From DATAUD01 sp035511075 (GTDB taxonomy: Bacteria > Verrucomicrobiota > Verrucomicrobiia > Limisphaerales > Palsa-1400), in NCBI GenBank assembly GCA_035511075.1, contig DATKFW010000005.1, positions 1 to 64,000 on the forward strand: a stretch of DNA of 64,000 nt, in the 5' to 3' direction. This document shows, piece by piece, positions 36,297 to 45,373 of the stretch (positions are counted from its first letter, which is position 1; each line of letters begins with the position of its first letter). Both the position numbers and the translations under genes were made by a program. The notes beneath the pieces were generated by a model. That model was not told where the DNA came from. It saw only the letters and a list, made by a program, of their open reading frames with translations, and made no database searches.

Positions 36297-36926
36297 TCAA
36301 CGCGGAGGCTGAAAATATTGGGCCACGGCCTGGGATCGGGAATGAACGTGCAGCTTTTCGTAAATGCGCCGGATGTAGGTGCGAACGGTGGCAAAGCTGA
36401 TGTTCAAATGGTCGGCGATCTCCTTGATCAGATGCCCTTTGGACAGAAGTGTGAGCACTTCAACTTCCCTGGCTGACAGTTGGCCGTCTACCTCCGTGGG
36501 CCCGCTGGTGCGGAAGAATTGCACCACTTTGCGCGCGATCTGGCTGCTCATCGGCGAGCCGCCCTGATGGGCGTCACGGATCGCCTCCAATAGTTTTTCG
36601 GAAGGTTTCTGTTTAAGCAAGTAACCGATGGCTCCGGCCCGCAACGCGTCGAAAATCTGCTCTGGGTTTTCATAGACCGTCAGCATAATCACGCGCAGGG
36701 AAGGGTCCAATGCGCGCAGCCGTTGGACGCACTCAATTCCGTTCATCGTGGGCAAATTAATGTCCATCAGAAGTATGTCCGGACGGGCTTGCGGTATTCC
36801 GCGCAGCGCCGCTTCCGCGTTGGCATAGCTGGCCAGCGGGCGAAAATCCTGGGATTTTTCAAGGAGCCGCACCAGCCCGGCGCGAACACCGTCATCATCT
36901 TCGACTATGGAAACAACAATGGGCAC
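36297..36926 (-). CDS. NarL/FixJ-family response regulator
   Basis: A 209-residue two-component regulator. The receiver domain (residues 1-120) has the acidic pocket EDDD, the phosphoacceptor Asp in ILLMDINLPTMNG (about residue 54) and the conserved Lys in GYLLKQKPS. The LuxR-type helix-turn-helix is at about 145-205 (LSAREVEVLTLLSKGHLIKEIADHLNISFATVRTYIRRIYEKL). It follows the propeller histidine kinase on the same strand after about 120 bp, so the two form a cognate pair, and it precedes the CBM9/Ig protein gene, a likely target. Confidence 0.92.
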   Translation of the reverse strand: MPIVVSIVEDDDGVRAGLVRLLEKSQDFRPLASYANAEAALRGIPQARPDILLMDINLPTMNGIECVQRLRALDPSLRVIMLTVYENPEQIFDALRAGAIGYLLKQKPSEKLLEAIRDAHQGGSPMSSQIARKVVQFFRTSGPTEVDGQLSAREVEVLTLLSKGHLIKEIADHLNISFATVRTYIRRIYEKLHVHSRSQAVAQYFQPPR

Positions 36927-37047
36927 AAATTCAATGTATCAGCTTGAGGTTGTAGCAAGCTGTCAGGATTGAGCCAACGACAAAAGCGGGGAATGGCAGT
37001 CGTTCAAATGAACGACACGGCGCATTGGTTGTTCCGCAGCCCATTAC

Positions 37048-40000
37048 TCACGCCGATGGGCTTTGGACGGCGGGGGCGCGTCTTTTTTGCTGGGGAGGCG
37101 ATGAGTTGTCCAGTGTGATCATCAGTCTTACGCGGGTGCCGCCGCCGGGCCGGCTTTCCAGTTCAATGCTTCCGGCGATACTTTCGATTCTCCTGCGCAT
37201 ATTGCACAGGCCGTCTCGTTGTGAGCCTGCGGAAACATTCTGATCGCTCGCGACAGCGGAATCCTTTAAAAAACCCTCTCCGTTGTCCTGGATCGTCAGG
37301 ATTAATATTCCCGGTTCCAGGGCAATTTGAATCCTCGCCTCCAACGCGGCGGCATGCTTGACAATGTTATTCAGCGCTTCTTTGACAACCAGAAAGAGAT
37401 TGTGCCGCACGTCGGCGGTGACAATGATTTCGGGAAGAAATTCCGGCACTTCCAGACGGCAGGCGATCTTCGCGGTCTGCAAATACTCCTGCGCGAAGCT
37501 GCACGTGTAAGTCACAAATTTTTCCAGACTATCGTTTTGGGGGGTCACGGCCCAAACCACCTCATCCATGATCTGCGTCAGGTTCCGCGCCTTGGAGGTG
37601 ATTTTTTGCATGTCTGCCTGAACCTGCGTTGGGGAGGCCGTCGGTTCCTGGGCGAATTCGCTCAACAGCGCAATCTCAGTCAAATTTGCCCCCAACTGGT
37701 CATGGATGTCTTCGGCAATGCGAGCGCGCTCTTTCTGTATGGCTCGCTCGCGTTCGGCCTGTTCAAGGCGGCGATGCATGCGCCGCCTCTCTGAGTAGCG
37801 AACAATGGAGGCCACCGCCACAAGCCCCACCAGCACATTCAAGGCTAGAAACCATTTTGTCTCCCAGAAATACGGCACTACGACCAGAGCGACAGTTGCT
37901 CCCATATTGTTCCAGACCGCCTCGCCGTTACAGGCAATGACATGAAAAACATAGCTCCCCGGCGGGACATGACTATAGACGGCAGCGCGTTTAGTTCCCG
38001 CGTCCTCCCACTCCTTCTCCAATCCTTCCATCCGGTATTTGAAATGCACACTATTGGGAGCGGAGAAACTCAATGCCGTGTATTGAAATTCGATGCGTTT
38101 GTTGCCCGGCGGAATGTTTGCCTTGGTCGGCAAGCCGGCGCCTGAGTGGCCGTACTGGCCGGCCTGAGAATTCGGCACTCCATCGACGATGATGTCTTCG
38201 ATCACCACTGTGGGCGGCAGGGAATTTCGGGTGGCCTTCTCAGGATCGACCACGACAAGACCCTTGATGGTTGGAAACCAAAGCCGTCCATCCGCGGATT
38301 TGTAGCCGGAAGGCTGGAAGCCACCCTGGCATTCAAGACTCGGCAATCCATCCTCCAGGCTATATCCGACGCAATGCACTTCGCGGTCAGGTTCGGAGGC
38401 CGATAGAGTGAGTTCCCGTTTGCTGATCCGGAATACGCCGCCGTAAGATCCGAGCCAAAGATTACCGCGCCTGTCCTCGAGAATCTGACAAATAACGTTG
38501 TTGATCAAACCATTCTTGGTTGTCCAGGTGACAAAATGTCCGTTCTGCCATCGGCTTAATCCGCCGCGACAGGTGCCGACCCATAGGACTCCATCGTCAT
38601 CAACATACAGACACCAGATCGAATCGCTACCCAGCCCGTCTTTTCGGTCAAAGTGAGTCGATTTCCCGGCCTTGATCCGGTAGAGGCCATCCTCGATGGT
38701 TCCCACCCATAGATTGCCGTCGTGATCTTCCACAATGGTTCGCACGTCCAGATCGGCGGATGTCCCTGGGATTTTGAGAACGGTTCGTTCCGAGTTTCGC
38801 AGCCGTGTAATGCCTCCGAAAGCCTGTTGCCCAAGCCACATATTGCCTTCCAAACCCTCATAAATCGACAGCACCTGCCAGCCAATCGTCAGCCCGTCGG
38901 ACAAGCTGGTGAACTTTCCATTATCCAGTTCATAAAGGCCGCCCCAGGTGCCGGCCCACACGATCCCGTTGCGATCCTGGATCACCGAGCACACATGGCC
39001 GTTTTGCAATCCCTCGTTAAATCCGTAATGCTGGACCACCCCGTCCTTCCAATGGTCAAGGCCATCTCCATCAGTGCCGATCCATAAACCTCCGTCTCGC
39101 GCCTTGGCCACAGCCATGACTTGATCGCTCGCCAGGCCCTCTTTGACCCCATAAGTCCGGAAGATCGATTGCTCAAGGCGGCACAATCCACCCCCTTCAG
39201 TCCCAACCCAGATGTTGCCCTCGCGATCCTGGGTCACACAGCGGACAAAACCCGTCGGAAGTCCGTTTTGAGCGGTCAGGTGCAGCCCCTCGCCATTGGG
39301 GTCATATCGAAACAATCCGCTGCCAAGCGTGGCCACCCAAAGACGGCTTTCCCGGTCTTCATACAAGTCATAGATTGGTCGATTGGTCCAATTATAGGCT
39401 CCCAGATCAATCGTCCAATGTCCGGCCTCAAATTTTCGCAAGCGCCCATTTGCCGCCACCCAGACGCCGCCCTGGCGACTGGGGGACAGGAAGTCCACTT
39501 GAAAGTTTGCCTCATTGGTGCGGCCCCACGCCGGCTCAAAGCGGCCGCCTCTCATGACGGCCAGTTCGCTGCCGGTACCCACCCAGACTTGCCCCTTAGC
39601 ATCACACGTCAGCGCCTGGGCCGCGTGGCTGGATAGATTCCAACTGTCCGAAAACACCTTGAATTGGCCTTTCAAAAACCTGGTCAGTTGCCATTCGCAC
39701 GAGACCTGCCACAGGGCGCCTTCGCGATCGCCACAAAAGACGCGGGCATAATCATGCGCCGTCCCCTGGCTGGGCACTTCATACGAGGCGAATTGGCCGT
39801 CGCGAAGAGATACCAGGCCACCGTGCTCGGTGCCCACCCAGAGTGTTCCGTCCTTGTCATTCAACAGTCGGACAATCCTGCTATTCTTGATTGCAGGTGT
39901 GTTATTTTCGTCAAACACCCGGAACTTCACGCCGTCAAAACGAACCAGCCCGTTCTGCGTTCCCAGCCACAAATACCCATCCGAAGACTGGGCAATACAC

Positions 40001-40185
40001 GTCACGGTGCTCTGGGGCAATCCATCTTCAACCTGCCAGGTTGTAGTCTGGTATTCGGAAACCTGCGAAAAATCGCGTCCGGACGAATTTTCTACCGCCA
40101 GGAATAGAAACAAGCAGACCTGGACTTGGACGAGAGTCTTGCCCGCCAGTTTCGGAAGGAAACCGGATTCAGACAAAATCCGCAT
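37048..40185 (-). CDS. Two-component sensor histidine kinase with periplasmic beta-propeller
   Basis: A 1045-residue membrane sensor. The ATG at 40185 gives a plausible signal/membrane segment (VQVQVCLFLFLAV); the longer frame would start at TTG. Residues about 50-680 contain many two-component-regulator-propeller repeats (DGYLWLGTQNGLVRFDG, GNIWVGTEGGGLCRLE, GNLWVGTIEDGLYRI), followed by a Y_Y_Y domain (RIEFQYTALSFSAP ... YVFHVIACNGEAVWN). One transmembrane helix follows, then a HisKA_3 dimerisation domain with His828 (ARIAEDIHDQLGANLTEI) and a HATPase_c domain (NGEGF, SRPGGGTRVRL). In Bacteroidetes such propellers sense oligosaccharides, and the adjacent secreted carbohydrate-binding genes suggest the same here. 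It feeds the response regulator just downstream. Confidence 0.93.
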   Translation of the reverse strand: MRILSESGFLPKLAGKTLVQVQVCLFLFLAVENSSGRDFSQVSEYQTTTWQVEDGLPQSTVTCIAQSSDGYLWLGTQNGLVRFDGVKFRVFDENNTPAIKNSRIVRLLNDKDGTLWVGTEHGGLVSLRDGQFASYEVPSQGTAHDYARVFCGDREGALWQVSCEWQLTRFLKGQFKVFSDSWNLSSHAAQALTCDAKGQVWVGTGSELAVMRGGRFEPAWGRTNEANFQVDFLSPSRQGGVWVAANGRLRKFEAGHWTIDLGAYNWTNRPIYDLYEDRESRLWVATLGSGLFRYDPNGEGLHLTAQNGLPTGFVRCVTQDREGNIWVGTEGGGLCRLEQSIFRTYGVKEGLASDQVMAVAKARDGGLWIGTDGDGLDHWKDGVVQHYGFNEGLQNGHVCSVIQDRNGIVWAGTWGGLYELDNGKFTSLSDGLTIGWQVLSIYEGLEGNMWLGQQAFGGITRLRNSERTVLKIPGTSADLDVRTIVEDHDGNLWVGTIEDGLYRIKAGKSTHFDRKDGLGSDSIWCLYVDDDGVLWVGTCRGGLSRWQNGHFVTWTTKNGLINNVICQILEDRRGNLWLGSYGGVFRISKRELTLSASEPDREVHCVGYSLEDGLPSLECQGGFQPSGYKSADGRLWFPTIKGLVVVDPEKATRNSLPPTVVIEDIIVDGVPNSQAGQYGHSGAGLPTKANIPPGNKRIEFQYTALSFSAPNSVHFKYRMEGLEKEWEDAGTKRAAVYSHVPPGSYVFHVIACNGEAVWNNMGATVALVVVPYFWETKWFLALNVLVGLVAVASIVRYSERRRMHRRLEQAERERAIQKERARIAEDIHDQLGANLTEIALLSEFAQEPTASPTQVQADMQKITSKARNLTQIMDEVVWAVTPQNDSLEKFVTYTCSFAQEYLQTAKIACRLEVPEFLPEIIVTADVRHNLFLVVKEALNNIVKHAAALEARIQIALEPGILILTIQDNGEGFLKDSAVASDQNVSAGSQRDGLCNMRRRIESIAGSIELESRPGGGTRVRLMITLDNSSPPQQKRRAPAVQSPSA

Positions 40186-40250
40186 AAGGATACTTAATGG
40201 CAATGCGAAGGCAGCGGTTGTAAACGGCAATAATGCGAAAACGCGGCCCG

Positions 40251-43055
40251 TTACGGAACGTCTGCCGTCTTGGCGCCGAAATCGCCGGCGACCACGACGG
40301 TCAGTTTCTTGGGGTCAACATATTTCCGAAGCGCCGCCGCGACCATTTCCGGTGTCAGGGCTTCTATCTTTTGGTCGATTTCCGCATCGTAGGCCATGGT
40401 CCGGTTCAATTCCCGGAGGCTGGTCAGCATTCCGGCAAGGGCCGGATCGCTGGCGCGGCCGACTTTGCGCGCCTCCAGGTAACCCGTCGTGGCTTTGGCC
40501 AATTCGTCGGCAGTGACGCCGTCGCTGAGCAAGCGGTCCAACTCCTCCTGGACGGCTTTTTCCACGCGGCTCATGTTTTGGGGATTGCAAATGGCGGTGA
40601 TGGTCAGCGTCGCGCGTTGGTCCCAGGAGGAGGCAGTCAGGCCGGAGCTTACGCCGTAAGAGAGGCCTTCCTTCTGGCGAATGCGGTCTCCCAGCCGCGA
40701 TGAAAGTGCTCCTGCGCCAAGGATGTAATTGCCCAGAACCAGCGCGGGGTAATCGGCATCGTCGTCGCGGAGCGGGAAAATGAGTCCGGCGGTGTAGGTC
40801 GCATTGGCCTTCTCCGGTGTGTCAATAACCTGGCGTCCGCCGACTGGGACGGCGCCCAGGGGCATCGCGATGCGGGTGTAAGGTTTGGCGGCTTTCCAGC
40901 CGCCGAAGGTTTGCTCCAGACTGGCCAGGCATGGCGCGGGATCGAAGTCACCGACAATCGTCAGTTCGCCGTTCTGCGAGCCGAGATAATCATGGTAAAG
41001 CGCGGCCACTTGCTCATAGGTGACCTTGTGCATGCGCTCCAGAGATTCGTCGATTGTCGGCACATAACGAATGTCATCGGGCTGGTACGGGTTCAACGCG
41101 CGTTGCAACGCACGCGGGGCGAGCATGGCCGGCTCCGTCTTTGACTCTTCCAAGGAGGCGATGCGTTCCTGCTTAAGCAATTCAAACTGGTCGGGCGGCA
41201 GGAGCGGTTCGCGCAATACCTGACGTAGAAGAGCGAGCACGGCTGGCAGCGTGTCGTGTTTGGCCTGGATGGAAAAGGAAATGGACCCCGGACCGGACCC
41301 CCCGGCGCCGCCGCGCCTTCCTCCGCGGCCCCGACGGCCGCCACCTCCGCCGGTGCCAAGAGTGGCGCCAAGGCGGTCCAATTCATCGCGCAATTGCTGA
41401 TAGGAGAGGTTCGTGGTGCCGCGCATCATCAGCGCCGGCAGGAATTCGGCCGCCGATTCATAGCCTTTCAAATTGTCTTCGTTGCCGTAATGAAGCGTCA
41501 AAGTCAGATGCACTTCCTGAGCGCGCGACATTTTTTGCAAGAGAGTGACCTTGATGCCTTCGGGCAATTCCGACCGTTGCGCGCGGGCCTCGATGTTTGC
41601 GGGCGTGGCTTCGAAGACCTCGCCCTGCTCGACGCCGGCCCGGCCTTTGTAATTATCAACCAGGCTGGCAACGTCCGGAGTCGGCGGCACAACGACCTTT
41701 TCCGATTTGTCCGACGGAATGAAAAGCCCGACAGTCCGATTATCGCGCTGAAGATACTTGGCGGCGGCGGCCTGGACGGCGGCGGGAGTGACTTGTTCGA
41801 TGCGGTCGCGATTCAGGAAATAAAGACGCCAATCTCCTTGCGCGGCCCATTCGCTCAGCGAGACGGCGATCTGGCTCGTGTTGGCGGCAGCCAGGTCGCG
41901 CGCCTTGAGAATCTGGCTTCTGGCGCGATTGACTTCCTCGTCTGTAACGCCCTTTGCGCCAATAGATTCAGCGATGTCGAGCATTAATTTCTCGGCGTCC
42001 TCCAGCGAGCCGTCCTTTGGAACCTGCGCGTCCATCTCAAAAAGCCCGGGGTCGTGCTCCTGATTTGCGTCGGCGCCGGCCCGGGTGGCTTTCCCGGTTT
42101 CAACCAGGGCCTTGTAAAGGCGGCCGGAAGGCTCCGTTGACAGGATGTTTGCCAGCACCTGCATCGCAGCCATATCCTCATGGGGCCCGGCGGGGATGTG
42201 GTAGGCGATACTAACCATGGCGACATCTCCAATGCGGCGGAGCACGACCGTGCGTTCGCCCTCCTGCGGCGGTTCCTCGGTGTACGTGGTGGCCAGTTTG
42301 CGTTCCGGGCGCGGGATCGGGCCGAAATACTTTTCGACCAGTGCCACCGCCTTGGCGACCTCAAACTTGCCTGCCACGACCAGGATCACGTTGTCCGGCT
42401 GGTAATACTTCTTGTAGAACGCCCGGAGATTCTCCACAGGGACGCGCTCGATGTCGGAGCGATTTCCGATGGTCGGCTTGCCGTAGTTGTGCCAATTATA
42501 CGCGGTGGCGGTGACCAGTTTGTCGAGCACCTCGGCGGGGGAATTTTCGCCGCGCTCGAATTCGTTGCGAACAACCGTCATTTCCGAGGCAAGGTCTTCG
42601 CCCTTGATGTAGCTATTGACCATTCGGTCGGCTTCCAGATCGATGGCGAACTCCAGGTTATCTTCGCTGGCGGCGAGAGTCTCGAAATAGTTGACGCGAT
42701 CGCTGGTCGTGGTGCCATTGAATTGCGCGCCGCGGTCCTGCAACTCCCTGGGAACATGGGGGTGGCGTGGAGTGCCCTTGAAGAGCATGTGTTCAAGCAG
42801 GTGCGCCATGCCCGTTTCACCGTATCCTTCCTGGCGCGACCCAACCAGCGCCGTCATGCACACCGTCACTTTGGCTTGCGAATCATCCGGGAAGAGGAGA
42901 AAGCGCAGGCCGTTGTCCAGACGGTATTCGCTGATGCCCTCGACTGTGGCGATCAATGTTGGCGGGGCGTCTGCCCGGACACAAGGCGCCCATTGGACGG
43001 CGCAAGCCACGGCCACCACGCGACAAAAAAGGGAAACGAAACCACGATTTTTCAT
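40251..43055 (-). CDS. Secreted M16-family (insulinase/pitrilysin-like) zinc peptidase, two-half fusion
   Basis: A 934-residue protein starting at ATG 43055 with a signal peptide (MKNRGFVSLFCRVVAVACAVQW). The N-terminal half has the inverted zinc motif HLLEH (His85, Glu88, His89) in GMAHLLEHMLFKGTP and the third-ligand region EMTVVRNEFERGE. The C-terminal half is the inactive M16 partner (LTIVGDFDP ... SSRLGDRIRQKEGLSYGVSSG). Both halves in one chain is the usual periplasmic form. A Gly/Arg-rich low-complexity insertion lies near 41290-41360 (residues about 565-590) between the halves. It probably degrades short unfolded peptides; it is not obviously tied to the neighbouring sensor. Confidence 0.92.
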   Translation of the reverse strand: MKNRGFVSLFCRVVAVACAVQWAPCVRADAPPTLIATVEGISEYRLDNGLRFLLFPDDSQAKVTVCMTALVGSRQEGYGETGMAHLLEHMLFKGTPRHPHVPRELQDRGAQFNGTTTSDRVNYFETLAASEDNLEFAIDLEADRMVNSYIKGEDLASEMTVVRNEFERGENSPAEVLDKLVTATAYNWHNYGKPTIGNRSDIERVPVENLRAFYKKYYQPDNVILVVAGKFEVAKAVALVEKYFGPIPRPERKLATTYTEEPPQEGERTVVLRRIGDVAMVSIAYHIPAGPHEDMAAMQVLANILSTEPSGRLYKALVETGKATRAGADANQEHDPGLFEMDAQVPKDGSLEDAEKLMLDIAESIGAKGVTDEEVNRARSQILKARDLAAANTSQIAVSLSEWAAQGDWRLYFLNRDRIEQVTPAAVQAAAAKYLQRDNRTVGLFIPSDKSEKVVVPPTPDVASLVDNYKGRAGVEQGEVFEATPANIEARAQRSELPEGIKVTLLQKMSRAQEVHLTLTLHYGNEDNLKGYESAAEFLPALMMRGTTNLSYQQLRDELDRLGATLGTGGGGGRRGRGGRRGGAGGSGPGSISFSIQAKHDTLPAVLALLRQVLREPLLPPDQFELLKQERIASLEESKTEPAMLAPRALQRALNPYQPDDIRYVPTIDESLERMHKVTYEQVAALYHDYLGSQNGELTIVGDFDPAPCLASLEQTFGGWKAAKPYTRIAMPLGAVPVGGRQVIDTPEKANATYTAGLIFPLRDDDADYPALVLGNYILGAGALSSRLGDRIRQKEGLSYGVSSGLTASSWDQRATLTITAICNPQNMSRVEKAVQEELDRLLSDGVTADELAKATTGYLEARKVGRASDPALAGMLTSLRELNRTMAYDAEIDQKIEALTPEMVAAALRKYVDPKKLTVVVAGDFGAKTADVP

Positions 43056-43217
43056 ACGGACCTTTTCGGCAAATGGAATAACACTGGATTTGGCCAGGGC
43101 CCGGAAACTCAGCCCTGGCTGGGACGCCATTGTAGCCGAAAGTACACGGGCATCAATAACAAAACGATTGTCGTCGCGGTGGCGTCGCCGGCTGTTGTTC
43201 AGTGGCGCCGCTCGGGT

Positions 43218-44093
43218 TTAACTGAACTTTGCCAAACGTTCCTTGAGCCGGTCGAGGTTCGAGGCTTCTGGTGCGATATTTGGGAAGTCTGTGAGGATTT
43301 GCTGGAAGGTAGGGACCAGGCCCCACGCGGTGACGTTAAACAATTCAAGCGGCTTGCCGCATGCAATGCCGAGCTTGCGATTCTTGTTCTCAAAACGACG
43401 GCGCATGGTTTGCGACCATTCTGCCAGGGTTTTTGGCGCGGTGATGTCATGCCGGCCGACCCAGGGCAGCCATTCCGCAATCTGCGTTTGGTGGCACCAG
43501 GACATTTCACAGATTTCCTGAAAGGCCGTTTCGACATCGACTGCGAGGTCGAAGCCATCGGCGCCAGCCATATAGCTGTCGAAGACATTGAGGATGACCG
43601 GGACTTTGTGGGGAACGGGCTGGGCTTCGTCCGTGGGGTATTCCGGTGTGAAGGCGTGCGGAACGTTGATCATGTAGGCCACTTGGCGAACCGCCTCCGC
43701 CACAGCAACGTGATCCACATGTATTCCGGCGAGCGGATCGGCCGGAAGCGGCGGGCAAAAGAGATAATCAGGATCGAAATCACGGATTGCTTTCCACAAC
43801 GCGGCCAGGAGCGACGAATTGATCTGCAAGCAGGCTTCACGCGGCGGCTGGCCGTCCGGGAGTTTCAGCAGCTCGAATTCATAGCCGCCGATGTGGGCGG
43901 AGGCCTGCTGTTCTTGCAAACGGATACGGCCGGTTTCCTCGCGGGTGCGAGAATGATGGCCAGCGCGGCCGTCGGTGCAAACGATGACGCGCGCCCGGAG
44001 GGATGCGCCCAGTTTCCTGCGCCATAGTTCAAACGTCCCCGCGGCAACGAATTCAAAGTCATCAAAATGTGCGTGGACACAAAGAATCTTCAT
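43218..44093 (-). CDS. PIG-L-family zinc deacetylase
   Basis: A 291-residue LmbE/PIG-L protein starting at ATG 44093 (MKILCVHAHFDDFEFVAAG). The zinc motif HAHFDD sits at the N-terminus, with the partner histidines in GIHVDHVAVAEAV; the conserved CTDGRAGHHSRTREETGRIRLQEQ helix is also present. Members remove N-acetyl groups from GlcNAc-type sugars or mycothiol-type conjugates. The substrate is unknown and no biosynthetic neighbours are present. Longer upstream reading is excluded because it crosses the intergenic palindromes. Confidence 0.88.
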   Translation of the reverse strand: MKILCVHAHFDDFEFVAAGTFELWRRKLGASLRARVIVCTDGRAGHHSRTREETGRIRLQEQQASAHIGGYEFELLKLPDGQPPREACLQINSSLLAALWKAIRDFDPDYLFCPPLPADPLAGIHVDHVAVAEAVRQVAYMINVPHAFTPEYPTDEAQPVPHKVPVILNVFDSYMAGADGFDLAVDVETAFQEICEMSWCHQTQIAEWLPWVGRHDITAPKTLAEWSQTMRRRFENKNRKLGIACGKPLELFNVTAWGLVPTFQQILTDFPNIAPEASNLDRLKERLAKFS

Positions 44094-44128
44094 ACTGGAT
44101 GGATAGTGGTCGATTTGCGCCGGTTTTT

Positions 44129-44254
44129 CCAGCCTTCGCTCGCAGAAGCGAGCTACGGCTGGCGAGCCAGCTTTTCCACTTGAAAGCACCTCCGATAACC
44201 GAATACCAAAGCGAAGGCTGCCCGCCGTAGCCCGCAGGGCGAAGGAGGGCTTCG
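44129..44254. repeat. Two adjacent intergenic palindromic elements
   Basis: The first (44129-44162) has outer arms CCAGCC/GGCTGG with an inner TCGCT...AGCGA hairpin. The second (44212-44254) has outer arms CGAAG/CTTCG and an inner GCCCGCAGGGC hairpin. They share the CTTCGC/GCGAAGG and CTACGGC/GCCGTAG words in inverted orientation, as expected of a dispersed REP-like intergenic repeat. The 360-bp gap between the deacetylase and the antitoxin gene (44094-44453) contains nothing else recognised. Confidence 0.5.
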
Positions 44255-44453
44255 ACGATGACCCAATTCCATTACGTTTTGTCCTGCAATCCCATGCGAA
44301 CCACAATTACACCGGAATCACGTCCGAGTTCACTACTCGCCCACAATTCTGCAAAACCCCGCCAAACCCGGATTCGTTAAACCGAACATGGCTTTTTCGG
44401 TGCGTGGGCGACGGGTTAAATGGCACTCGACTCAAAATCAAGAAAGGTGTACA

Positions 44454-44702
44454 ATGATCAGTATGATAGTCACAACCGAAATTGCAGGCGGGCAGCTTGC
44501 CGAACTGGTCAAACACGTTCAGGCGGGGAACGAGGTGCTGCTCACGCAAAGCAACAAGCCTGTGGCTAAGCTTGTGTCGGCATCTGAAGCGGCGGTTTCC
44601 CCCGGCGCTCCTTTGCTGGTTCGTTCCCTTAAGGGTCACCGCGTCCTGGCGCCTATCATTTCCCAAGGAGAGTTGGCTGAGGAAATGTTCGGACGGCAAT
44701 GA
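44454..44702 (+). CDS. Type II antitoxin, Phd/YefM-like
   Basis: An 82-residue protein; ATG 44454 is preceded by AAAGG at a good distance. VTTEIAGGQLAELVKHVQAGNEVLLTQSNKPVAKLV is the N-terminal prevent-host-death fold (DNA-binding dimerisation domain), and the C-terminal tail (ISQGELAEEMFGRQ) is the toxin-neutralising peptide. Its stop overlaps the PIN toxin start by 4 bp (ATGA), the standard toxin-antitoxin arrangement; it probably autorepresses the pair. Confidence 0.88.
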   Translation: MISMIVTTEIAGGQLAELVKHVQAGNEVLLTQSNKPVAKLVSASEAAVSPGAPLLVRSLKGHRVLAPIISQGELAEEMFGRQ

Positions 44703-45127
44703 TTGGCCTGGATTGCAACATCCTTGTCCAGCTCGCCTTTGCCGATCATCCGGGTAACCCAAAAACCGTCGCGGCAGTCCAGGTTGAATCAACCAATGGC
44801 GAAAGACTGGTTTTCCCATCGTTGGTAATCGCTGAATTCCTTCATGTAGCCACAGACGACCGCAGGTTCGCACCGCCTCTCACTATGGCCGAAGCGCTGG
44901 AATGGATCGATGAATTCCTCAAGAATCCGGCGGTCGGCTTGCTTGAACCGACCCCGGCAAGCACGGATCAAACTCTGCGCTGGATGCGGCAGTTCAACTT
45001 AGGGCGCAAGCGCATTCTTGACACGCAGTTAACGGCTATCCTCTACGTCGGCGGCGTCCGCCGTTTGCTCACATCCAATCCCGCGGATTTTCAGGTTTTT
45101 GGCGTATTGGAAACTGTGACTCCTTAA
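44699..45127 (+). CDS. PIN-domain ribonuclease toxin (VapC-like)
   Basis: A 142-residue PIN protein. Acidic active-site residues are visible: Asp5 (MIGLDCNILVQLA), Glu46 in VIAEFLHV, and Asp109 in KRILDTQLTAIL, with TSNPADF at the fourth position. Such toxins cleave tRNA or other RNA when freed from the antitoxin. Translation is coupled to the upstream antitoxin by ATGA. The pair lies beside palindromic repeats and a gene-poor stretch, a region prone to insertion. Confidence 0.88.
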   Translation: MIGLDCNILVQLAFADHPGNPKTVAAVQVESTNGERLVFPSLVIAEFLHVATDDRRFAPPLTMAEALEWIDEFLKNPAVGLLEPTPASTDQTLRWMRQFNLGRKRILDTQLTAILYVGGVRRLLTSNPADFQVFGVLETVTP

Positions 45128-45373
45128 ACGACCACTCGGCTGGAGTGGGAACGGTTCAGCCGCTTTTTTCCCACTGAGGACTATCGCCATCTCCAACCAC
45201 CGGCGCTGGGCTTCACGCCAGCCCAGACCCGCGCCAACGGTCTTCGGCCTCTGGACTCCAGGTTCGCTCGCGCTGGCCTTCACGCTGCCGCGCCCTTTCC
45301 GCTAAACGGAAAGGAAAGTGAGGCGTATTAAGGCGCGGACCCGGATTTTCTGTGTCAATTGGCCGCTCTGTGT

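Noticed and set aside
42180..44027. 615-codon plus-strand open frame
   Set aside because: It is antisense to the M16 peptidase and PIG-L genes, which have clear motifs; high GC keeps the opposite frame open.
45295..45313. Hairpin CTTTCCG-CTAAA-CGGAAAG as a terminator
   Set aside because: No T-run follows on either strand, and the stem is short; not called as a terminator.
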